6,680 nt of DNA from Gemmatimonadota bacterium (GTDB lineage: Bacteria; Gemmatimonadota; Gemmatimonadetes; Longimicrobiales; Gaopeijiaceae), in assembly GCA_003567615.1 (NCBI GenBank), contig PWZC01000312.1:1-6680 (forward strand), given 5' to 3'. Below the pieces are notes generated by a model. It searched no databases and was not told the DNA's origin. It saw nothing but the letters and a program-made list of their open reading frames with translations. Numbering within the stretch: position 1 is the first letter of the stretch; every line of letters begins with the position of its first letter. A program made the position numbers and the translations under genes. This document shows, piece by piece, positions 1 to 5,750 of this stretch.

Positions 1-484
1 GGTGGGGGGCGGGATCCGGGATGACGCCCGGGCCGACGCCCTCCTGGAGGCCGGGGTGGATCGGATCATCGTGGGGACCCGGGCGGTGGAAGAGCCGGCG
101 TGGCTCGAGGCACTGGCCCAGCGGCACCCTGGCGCCGTGATCGTGGCCGCCGACATCCGGGACGGATTGGTCCTCCGGCGAGGTTGGACCCGCAGTTCGG
201 ATCTGGCGGTGGTGAACTTCCTGGAAGGGCTCGCGTCCCTCCCCCTTGCCGGCGCCCTCTGCACCGACGTGGGCCGCGAGGGACGCCTCCAGGGGATGGA
301 CCGGGAGGAGGTGGCCCGCATCATCGCCCAGGCACCTCACCCGATCTGGATCTCCGGGGGCGTGTCCACCCTGGACGACCTGCGCTTCCTGAGGCGTCGG
401 GGAGCCGCGGGAGCGGTGCTGGGCATGGCGCTCTACACGGGAGCGCTGGACGAGAACCAGGTGGCGGAGGAGTTCGGCGGATGA
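1..484 (+). CDS. hisA: HisA, ProFAR isomerase (5' end missing)
   Basis: This is the C-terminal two thirds of phosphoribosylformimino-5-aminoimidazole carboxamide ribotide isomerase, the cytoplasmic TIM-barrel enzyme that converts ProFAR to PRFAR in histidine synthesis. The visible 160 residues begin at VGGGIR, a conserved phosphate-binding strand that in full HisA proteins (about 240 residues) lies near residue 80, so roughly 80 residues, including the first catalytic Asp, lie to the left. The GTG at base 2 is therefore an internal Val, not a start. Visible family marks are RIIVGTRAV, RRGWTRSS, the CTDVGREG segment with the second catalytic Asp (visible residue 89), the second phosphate site WISGGVSTLDDL and GMALYTG. 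TrpC/PriA-type bifunctionality cannot be judged without the N-terminus. Its TGA stop overlaps the hisB ATG by 4 bases. HisF is the close paralogue, but a separate complete HisF lies downstream and the C-terminal motifs here are of HisA type. Confidence 0.95.
   Translation, partial: VGGGIRDDARADALLEAGVDRIIVGTRAVEEPAWLEALAQRHPGAVIVAADIRDGLVLRRGWTRSSDLAVVNFLEGLASLPLAGALCTDVGREGRLQGMDREEVARIIAQAPHPIWISGGVSTLDDLRFLRRRGAAGAVLGMALYTGALDENQVAEEFGG
466..470 (+). promoter_or_regulatory. Ribosome binding site for hisB
   Basis: GGAGG lies 10 bases before the hisB ATG at 481, inside the last codons of hisA. Together with the ATGA stop/start overlap it supports this start and suggests translational coupling. 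Confidence 0.6.
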
Positions 485-1089
485 CCAGACTGAAGCGGGA
501 AACGCGGGAGACGCAGATCACCCTGCAGGTGGACAGGGCCGGCGGGGAGATCCACGTCGACACCGGCGATGCCTTCCTGGACCACATGCTGGTCACCCTG
601 GCCCGCTACGCCGGCCTCGGTCTCCACATTCGGGCCCGGGGCGATCTTCGCCACCACCTCATCGAGGATGTGGGGATCACCCTGGGGCTCGCCCTGGCGG
701 CCGAGGCCCCGGAGCGGGCAGAGCGCTATGGGTGGGCGCTGGTCCCCATGGACGAGGCGCTGGTGCAGGCGGCGGTGGATGTGGGCGGGCGTCCGTACTT
801 CGTAGGGGAGCTCCCCTCGGACCTCTACCGCCACTTCCTGGAATCCATGGCCCTCAACATGCGTGCAACCCTTCACGTGGAGGTGCGCCGCGGCCGGGAC
901 CGCCACCATGTGGTGGAGGCGGCGGTGAAGGCGGTGGGGCTTGCCCTTCGTCAGGCGCTCCGGGAGGGCGAGGGTGTCTTCAGTACCAAGGGCGCAGTGG
1001 CGCTGGAGGTCTCCGAGGACGATGCCGGAGCCGGTTCGATGGAGCCCTCGGGGAACCCACACGCCGGCCGGGAGGACGAGCCATGCTGA
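481..1089 (+). CDS. hisB: HisB, imidazoleglycerol-phosphate dehydratase
   Basis: This 202-residue protein is the monofunctional dehydratase that converts imidazole glycerol phosphate to imidazole acetol phosphate; no histidinol phosphatase domain is present. The family uses two Mn ions held by paired HHxxE motifs, and both are visible: HHLIE (residues 58-62) and HHVVE (142-146). Other marks are RETRET near the start, FLDHML (32-37), PMDEAL (89-94), GGRP (102-105), TLH (130-132) and the terminal STKG (168-171). Two things are unusual. The first metal loop reads GDLRHHLIED, about three residues shorter than the common GDLEVDDHHTVED form, and the usual Asn of GxNxHH is Asp (GRDRHH). The protein also continues about 31 residues past STKG, where most family members end; this tail is acidic and low in complexity and its DNA carries the hisF ribosome binding site. 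The ATG at 481 overlaps the hisA stop. Identification is firm; the effect of the changes is unknown. Confidence 0.95.
   Translation: MTRLKRETRETQITLQVDRAGGEIHVDTGDAFLDHMLVTLARYAGLGLHIRARGDLRHHLIEDVGITLGLALAAEAPERAERYGWALVPMDEALVQAAVDVGGRPYFVGELPSDLYRHFLESMALNMRATLHVEVRRGRDRHHVVEAAVKAVGLALRQALREGEGVFSTKGAVALEVSEDDAGAGSMEPSGNPHAGREDEPC
1071..1075 (+). promoter_or_regulatory. Ribosome binding site for hisF
   Basis: GGAGG lies 7 bases before the ATG at 1083, within the codons for the extra C-terminal tail of HisB. It fixes the hisF start and gives a 7-base gene overlap. Confidence 0.7.
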
Positions 1090-1880
1090 GACCACGGATC
1101 ATCGTCTGCCTGGACGTGCAGGACGGTCGGGTGGTGAAGGGCACGAACTTCGTGGGACTCCGGGACGTGGGCGATCCGGTGGAGCTGGCGCGGCGCTACG
1201 AGGAAGAGGGAGCCGACGAGGTGGTCTTCCTGGACATCTCCGCTTCCCACGAAGGGAGAGGCACGCTCCTGGACACGGTACGTCGCACCGCCGAGGTCCT
1301 CTTCATCCCCCTCACCGTGGGAGGCGGGGTCCGGACCGAAGACGACATGAACGCCCTCCTCCGGGCCGGCGCCGACAAGGTGAGTGTGAATTCCGGGGCC
1401 GTCCACGACCCGGACGTGCTCCCCCGGGGTGCCCGCCTCTTCGGGAGCCAGTGCGTGGTGGCCTCCATCGACGCCAAGTGGATGGACCAGGGGCCGGGTG
1501 GGCCGGGGTGGTACCACCATACCCACGGGGGGCGCCGCCCCACCGATCTGGAGGTCATCGCCTGGGCCCGGGAGTGCGCCCGTCGCGGCGCCGGCGAGAT
1601 CCTCCTCACCTCCATGGATCGGGACGGCGTCCGCACCGGCTACGATCTGGAGCTCACCTCGGCGGTGGCCGACGCGGTGGACATCCCGGTCATCGCCTCC
1701 GGAGGCGCCGGCGAGGCCGCCCACCTCCGGGACGGCTTCACCCAGGGGAAGGCCGACGCCGTTCTCCTGGCGGGCATCCTCCACGACGGTCTCACCACCG
1801 TGACCGAACTCAAGGGCGCACTGGAGGGCTGGGGAATCCCCGTCCGCCCCTGCGCCGTGGCCGGGGAGGCCTCCCGGTGA
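1083..1880 (+). CDS. hisF: HisF, imidazole glycerol phosphate synthase cyclase subunit
   Basis: This complete 265-residue TIM-barrel protein is the cyclase/lyase half of imidazole glycerol phosphate synthase. With ammonia supplied by the glutaminase HisH it turns PRFAR into imidazole glycerol phosphate and AICAR, the latter feeding purine synthesis. From the ATG at 1083 the catalytic residues fall exactly at the positions known for the family: Asp11 in CLDV and Asp130 in SIDAK. Further marks are GRVVKGTNF (15-23), FLDISAS (49-55), the phosphate site LTVGGGVR (77-84), GADKVSVNS (96-104), LTSMDRDG (175-182) and IASGGAG (204-210). Length and spacing are normal and no key residue is missing. It starts inside the hisB tail and its stop overlaps the hisIE GTG by 4 bases. 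The partner hisH is not in the window, so it is expected upstream of hisA or elsewhere in the genome. Confidence 0.98.
   Translation: MLRPRIIVCLDVQDGRVVKGTNFVGLRDVGDPVELARRYEEEGADEVVFLDISASHEGRGTLLDTVRRTAEVLFIPLTVGGGVRTEDDMNALLRAGADKVSVNSGAVHDPDVLPRGARLFGSQCVVASIDAKWMDQGPGGPGWYHHTHGGRRPTDLEVIAWARECARRGAGEILLTSMDRDGVRTGYDLELTSAVADAVDIPVIASGGAGEAAHLRDGFTQGKADAVLLAGILHDGLTTVTELKGALEGWGIPVRPCAVAGEASR
1865..1869 (+). promoter_or_regulatory. Ribosome binding site for hisIE
   Basis: GGAGG lies 7 bases before the GTG at 1877 and inside the last codons of hisF. It supports the GTG start, which has no nearby ATG rival in frame. Confidence 0.65.
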
Positions 1881-2530
1881 CCGATCGCACCCTCACCTCC
1901 GCCCGCGACCTGGACCACCTCACCTGGGACGGCCGGGGCCTGGTACCGGTGGTGGCCCAGGACGCTGAAGACGGCCGGGTCCTCATGGTGGCCTGGGCCA
2001 ACCGTGAAGCGCTGGAACAGACCCTGGCCACCGGCTTCATGCACTACTGGTCCCGGTCCCGGGGTCGACTCTGGAAGAAGGGTGAGACCTCCGGGAACAC
2101 CCAGGAGGTGGTTTCCCTCCACATGGACTGCGATGCCGACACGCTCCTGGCCCTGGTGCGCATGACGGGCCCTGCCTGCCACACCGGGGAGGCAACCTGC
2201 TTCGGCCAGGTCGCGGCGGCGGCGGTTGCCGACAACGACAGCCCGGCCCCTCCCGGCTCCTCCGTGCTCCCCGAACTGTGGAGCCTCCTGGAGGCCCGGG
2301 CCCGGGAGCGGCCGGAAGGAAGCTACACGACCCGACTCCTGAACGACGAGAACCTGCGGCTGAAGAAGCTGGGTGAAGAGACGGTGGAGGTGGTGGCCGC
2401 TCTCATTCGCCAGGACGGCACCGCACCCGACGAAGCGGCGGACCTCATCTATCACCTCCTGGTGGCCCTCCTGGCAGGAGGGGTGAGCTGGAACCAGGTG
2501 GAGTCCAGGCTCCGGGCCCGCCGGCGCTAG
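1877..2530 (+). CDS. hisIE: HisIE, phosphoribosyl-AMP cyclohydrolase / phosphoribosyl-ATP pyrophosphatase
   Basis: This 217-residue fusion carries out steps two and three of histidine synthesis: the HisE part hydrolyses phosphoribosyl-ATP to phosphoribosyl-AMP, and the zinc-dependent HisI part opens the adenine ring to give ProFAR, the substrate of HisA. The HisI domain is at about residues 20-110, with VAQDAEDGRVLMVAW, HYWSRSR, LWKKGETSGN (65-74) and the metal site DCDAD (84-88) plus Cys101 in ACHTG and Cys108 in CF; all three expected cysteines (85, 101, 108) are present. A Pro/Ser-rich linker (about 119-129) leads to the HisE domain (about 130-215) with PEGSYTTRLL, KKLGEETVEVV and DEAADLIYHLLVALL, including the acidic residues of this MazG-like fold. 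The start is GTG, overlapping the hisF stop as GTGA. It ends with TAG, the only non-TGA stop among the visible genes, and is the last his gene here. No defect is seen. Confidence 0.97.
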   Translation: MTDRTLTSARDLDHLTWDGRGLVPVVAQDAEDGRVLMVAWANREALEQTLATGFMHYWSRSRGRLWKKGETSGNTQEVVSLHMDCDADTLLALVRMTGPACHTGEATCFGQVAAAAVADNDSPAPPGSSVLPELWSLLEARARERPEGSYTTRLLNDENLRLKKLGEETVEVVAALIRQDGTAPDEAADLIYHLLVALLAGGVSWNQVESRLRARRR

Positions 2531-2540
2531 ACCAGGAACC

Positions 2541-2560
2541 GTTGCCCCGGTCGGGGTAGC
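2541..2560 (+). other. Hairpin in the hisIE/ABC gap
   Basis: The 38-base gap holds an inverted repeat with arms GTTGCCCC (2541-2548) and GGGGTAGC (2553-2560) around the loop GGTC. Eight pairs form, four of them consecutive C-G and two of them G-U wobbles. No run of T follows, so it is not a typical intrinsic terminator. The right arm contains the only purine-rich stretch (GGGG, 2553-2556) before the ATG at 2569, so the fold could hide a weak ribosome binding site or protect the mRNA 3' end of the his part. This role is inference. Confidence 0.4.
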
Positions 2561-2568
2561 ACTCCCTC

Positions 2569-4380
2569 ATGCAAAGCGCACCCTCCGGACCCATCCAGGA
2601 AGAGGAAGCCCTCGGAAAGGCCTACGACGGCCGTCTCATGCGGCGTCTCCTCCGGTACCTGGCCCCGTACAAGTGGAAGGTGGTCCTGGCCATCTTCCTC
2701 CTGGTCTCGGCGGCCGGGCTCCAGATCATCGGGCCCTGGCTCATCCAGATGGCCCTGGACGACGCCATTCCCACCGGCGACGGGGAGCTTCTGGCCACCC
2801 TGGCCATCGCCTACCTCGTGGCCACCGTGGGGACCTTCGGCTTCCAGTACGCTCAGGCGCTGGTCACCACCTGGCTGGGACAGCAGGTCATGTACGACCT
2901 GCGAACCGAGATCTTCCGACGACTCCAGGAGCTGGACCTCCAGTTCTACGACAGGAACCCGGTGGGTCGGCTCATGACCCGCATCACCTCGGATGTGGAA
3001 TCGCTGAACGAGCTCTTCAGCTCCGGGGTGGTGGCCATCTTCGGCGACCTCTTCACCCTTCTGTTCATTGTCTCGGCCATGCTGCTCATGGACTGGCAGC
3101 TGGCGCTGGTGACCTTCTCCGTCCTCCCTCTGGTGATCTGGAGCGCCTCCGTCTTCCGGAGCCGCATCCGGGCGGCGTACCGGGACATCCGGGTGCGGCT
3201 CGCTCGGATCAATTCGTTCCTGCAGGAACGGATCACCGGGATCAGCGTGGTACAGCTCTTCAATCGCGAAGAGGCGGAGTCCCGGGAGCTGGACCGGGTG
3301 AATCGGGACTACCTGCAGGCCCACCTGCGCTCCATCACCTACTACGCCCTCTTCTTCCCGGTGGTGGAACTCTTCACCGCCATCGCCCTGGCCCTCATCA
3401 TCTGGTACGGCGGCTTCGCCATCATCCAGGAGAACACCTCGGTAGGGGTGGTCACCGCCTTCCTCCTGTACGCCCGACGCTTCTTCCGACCCATCCAGGA
3501 CCTCTCGGAGAAGTACAACGTACTCCAGGGAGCCATGGCGTCGTCGGAGCGGATCTTCCGCCTGGTGGATCGGGAATCGGTCATCCAGGACCCCACCGAT
3601 CCGGAGTCCCTCCCGGAGCGGCTTCAGGGTGAGATCGAATTCAGGGACGTGTGGTTCGCCTACGGCTCGGACGAGAAGGGGGAGCCCGACTGGATCCTGA
3701 AGGGTGTGAGCTTCCGGGCCCGTCCCGGCGAGAAGGTGGCGCTGGTGGGGCATACCGGAGCCGGCAAGACCACCCTCATCAACCTCCTCATGCGGTTCTA
3801 CGACCCGCAGCGGGGTGAGATCCTGGGGGACGGCGTTCCGGTCCGCCAGGTCAGGCAGGCCCAGCTCCGGGACCGGATCGGGCTGGTGCTCCAGGACGTC
3901 TTCCTCTTCAGCGAGGACGTGCGCTACAACATCCGCATGGGGAACCGGGAGATCTCGGAGGAACGGGTCAGGGCTGCCGCCCGGGAGGTGGGCGCCACGG
4001 CCTTCATCGAACGGTTGGAGCGGGGCTTCGAGCAGCCACTGGGGGAGCGGGGCGCTTCCCTCTCGGTTGGCGAGCGCCAGCTCATCTCCTTCGCCCGGGC
4101 CCTGGCCTTCGATCCGGAGATCCTGGTCCTGGACGAAGCCACGAGTTCGGTGGACTCGGAGATCGAAGCCCGCATCGACGCCGCCACGGCCCGGATCATG
4201 GAGGGAAGGACCTCCATCATCATCGCCCACCGGCTCTCCACCGTGCAGGGTGCCGACCGGATCCTGGTGATGCATCACGGGGAACTCAGGGAAGAGGGTA
4301 GCCACGACGAACTCCTGGCCCGAGGCGGACTCTACGCCCGTCTCCACGAGCTTCAGTTCGCCCAGGCTCCGTCGGCGTGA
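2569..4380 (+). CDS. ABC exporter half-transporter (MsbA/MdlB-like)
   Basis: This 603-residue protein is a type IV-fold (classical type I exporter) ABC half-transporter: a six-helix membrane domain followed by one ATPase domain, working in the inner membrane as a dimer. Helices are seen at about 36-62, 73-102, 152-173, 175-196, 257-282 and 290-308, with the intracellular coupling region FYDRNPVGRLMTRITSDVESL (126-146). The ATPase domain (about 354-595) has A-loop Tyr365, Walker A GHTGAGKTT (394-402), Q-loop Gln442, signature LSVGERQ (498-504), Walker B ILVLDE with catalytic Glu523, D-loop SSVD (526-529) and switch His554 in AHRLST. All catalytic residues are intact, so it could act as a homodimer; no second half-transporter is next to it. 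Substrate (lipid, drug or peptide) cannot be told from sequence. The ATG at 2569 is the first possible start after an in-frame TAG at 2557; its ribosome binding site is weak. The gene overlaps the next by 4 bases. Confidence 0.95.
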   Translation: MQSAPSGPIQEEEALGKAYDGRLMRRLLRYLAPYKWKVVLAIFLLVSAAGLQIIGPWLIQMALDDAIPTGDGELLATLAIAYLVATVGTFGFQYAQALVTTWLGQQVMYDLRTEIFRRLQELDLQFYDRNPVGRLMTRITSDVESLNELFSSGVVAIFGDLFTLLFIVSAMLLMDWQLALVTFSVLPLVIWSASVFRSRIRAAYRDIRVRLARINSFLQERITGISVVQLFNREEAESRELDRVNRDYLQAHLRSITYYALFFPVVELFTAIALALIIWYGGFAIIQENTSVGVVTAFLLYARRFFRPIQDLSEKYNVLQGAMASSERIFRLVDRESVIQDPTDPESLPERLQGEIEFRDVWFAYGSDEKGEPDWILKGVSFRARPGEKVALVGHTGAGKTTLINLLMRFYDPQRGEILGDGVPVRQVRQAQLRDRIGLVLQDVFLFSEDVRYNIRMGNREISEERVRAAAREVGATAFIERLERGFEQPLGERGASLSVGERQLISFARALAFDPEILVLDEATSSVDSEIEARIDAATARIMEGRTSIIIAHRLSTVQGADRILVMHHGELREEGSHDELLARGGLYARLHELQFAQAPSA

Positions 4381-5750
4381 CCCCATCCGGCAGGAAGGGG
4401 AAGGGACATCCCCCCGCCGAATCGAATGCCGCCGAGGTGCTCGCCGAGCGGGTCTATGAAGTGGTGGCCGGAGAGGAGGATGAGCGGAGTTGCGAGGCCA
4501 TCCCCGAGGAGGCGTGCACCGAGGTCCCGGGCAACTTTCTCCTCAATGCCCTGAACGGAGCGGCCACGAAGCTGGCTGAACAGTTGGCCTCACCGGGGCT
4601 CGTGCTCCCCTGGCTCCTGGGAGCGGTGGGAGCGCCGGCTGCCCTGGTGGGACTGCTCGTCCCCATCCGCCGCGGGGGCTCCCTCCTTCCCCAGCTCTCC
4701 ATCGCCGGAAGGATCCGAGCCCGCGCCCGGCGCAAGTGGTACTGGGTGGGTGCAGGGGGGGTGCAGGCGGTGGCACTGGCAGCCATGATCCCGGCGCTCA
4801 TCCTCCTCCCGCCCACGGCGGCCGGGGTCGCCGTGGTGGCGTCTCTGGCGATCTTCTCGGTGGCCAGCGGTGTCGGTTCGGTGGCTTTCAAGGACGTCAT
4901 GGCCAAGACCATCCCCAGGGGCCGACGGGGACGGTTGCTGGGAATTCGGGCCACCGCCGGTGGGCTCCTGGCTCTGGGGGCCGCCGCCTTCCTGCGCACC
5001 AGGGTTGGCGAAGGGGATGCCCTGACCCCGTATCTGGTCCTCCTGGCCACGGCGGCCGGGCTCTGGCTCCTGGCTTCGGCACTCTTCGCCGGGATCCGGG
5101 AGTTCGACGGCGCCACCGAGGGAGGACGGAACGCCCTGGAAGAAGCGAGGGCCGGAATCCACTTTCTCCGAGAAGAGCCTGCCTTCGCGGGGTTTGTCGG
5201 CGCCCGCGGACTCCTTCTGGCGGCGCAGTTGGCGTCACCCTTCTACGCCATCCAGGCTCAATCGGCCCTGGGAGTGGGAGCAGGCAACCTGGTCCTCCTG
5301 GTCATGGCCTCCAGCCTGGCCTCGGTGCTCTCGTCGCCCTTCTGGGGACGATTCTCCGACGCTTCGGCGCGTCGGGTCATGGTGGCCGGGGGAATCTGGA
5401 CCGCCCTGACCGTCGTCCTCGCCCTGGCGGGAGAACTCCTCCCGGAGAACCACCTGGGGCTCGCCCTGTTCGGCCTGGTCTTCCTGTCGTCGGGTTTCGC
5501 CGTGGCCGGGGTGCGGCTGGGACGGAAGACCTACCTCCTGGACGGAGCTCCGGAACGGGACAGACCCCTCATGGTAGCGGTGTCCAACACCGCCGTGGGC
5601 GTCCTGTATGGTGGAGCCGCCCTCCTGGGGCTGGTGGCGGACCGCCTCGGGGTGTCAGTCGTGCTGGGGATCCTGGGGCTCATGGCCACCCTGGGGACCG
5701 TCCTGGCCTGGCGTCTCCCGGAGGCCCACCGGCTCATCGGCCACCGCTGA
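4377..5750 (+). CDS. MFS-type transporter with cysteine-bearing N-terminal extension
   Basis: This 457-residue protein appears to be a twelve-helix major facilitator. Hydrophobic segments are seen at about 53-72 (amphipathic), 73-95, 122-145, 148-175, 186-206, 217-239, 272-293, 302-322, 333-352, 358-380, 400-421 and 426-446. The loop GRFSDASARR (324-333) resembles MFS motif A between helices 8 and 9, while the usual motif A place after helix 2 is degenerate. Before the membrane part are about 50 charged residues with two cysteines (39, 47) in the segment SCEAIPEEACTEVPGNF. I recall similar Cys-x-x-IP-Cys-P-NF segments in uncharacterised bacterial MFS proteins, but could not check this. The GTG at 4377 overlaps the ABC gene stop (GTGA); no clear ribosome binding site precedes it, so coupling is likely, and GTG at 4437 or 4461 are less favoured alternatives. 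Substrate is unknown. The shared junction suggests co-expression with the ABC exporter. The 3' end is overlapped by the opposite-strand gene. Confidence 0.85.
   Translation: MTPSGRKGKGHPPAESNAAEVLAERVYEVVAGEEDERSCEAIPEEACTEVPGNFLLNALNGAATKLAEQLASPGLVLPWLLGAVGAPAALVGLLVPIRRGGSLLPQLSIAGRIRARARRKWYWVGAGGVQAVALAAMIPALILLPPTAAGVAVVASLAIFSVASGVGSVAFKDVMAKTIPRGRRGRLLGIRATAGGLLALGAAAFLRTRVGEGDALTPYLVLLATAAGLWLLASALFAGIREFDGATEGGRNALEEARAGIHFLREEPAFAGFVGARGLLLAAQLASPFYAIQAQSALGVGAGNLVLLVMASSLASVLSSPFWGRFSDASARRVMVAGGIWTALTVVLALAGELLPENHLGLALFGLVFLSSGFAVAGVRLGRKTYLLDGAPERDRPLMVAVSNTAVGVLYGGAALLGLVADRLGVSVVLGILGLMATLGTVLAWRLPEAHRLIGHR
5655..5750. other. Convergent 3' overlap of MFS and DUF4015 genes
   Basis: The last 32 codons of the plus-strand MFS gene and the last 32 codons (including stop) of the minus-strand gene share these 96 bases. 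There is no intergenic space and no T-run-bearing hairpin visible, so the transcripts should be complementary at their 3' ends if both run to their stops. Confidence 0.8.

Noticed and set aside
732..1082. Upstream extension of the hisF frame.
   Set aside because: The extra residues are out-of-frame hisB and match nothing; the ATG at 1083 places the catalytic Asp residues at 11 and 130 as expected.
100..1089. A plus-strand open frame reading from inside hisA that ends as hisB.
   Set aside because: Its first 127 codons are an Arg/Pro/Gly-rich out-of-frame reading of hisA. The real gene starts at the ATG at 481, where the HisB family begins.
941..1876. Upstream extension of the hisIE frame.
   Set aside because: It is a Pro/Arg/Gly-rich shadow of hisB and hisF. 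The GTG at 1877 with GGAGG at 1865-1869 is the proper start.
2531..2568. Intrinsic terminator after hisIE.
   Set aside because: The hairpin is not followed by T residues (the next bases are ACTCCCTC), so termination there is not supported.
2527..4386. A 619-codon open frame on the minus strand covering the whole ABC gene.
   Set aside because: It mirrors a well-supported ABC exporter codon for codon, has a low-complexity His/Glu/Asp/Gly/Pro-rich translation with no recognisable domain, and such antisense frames are common in high-GC genes.
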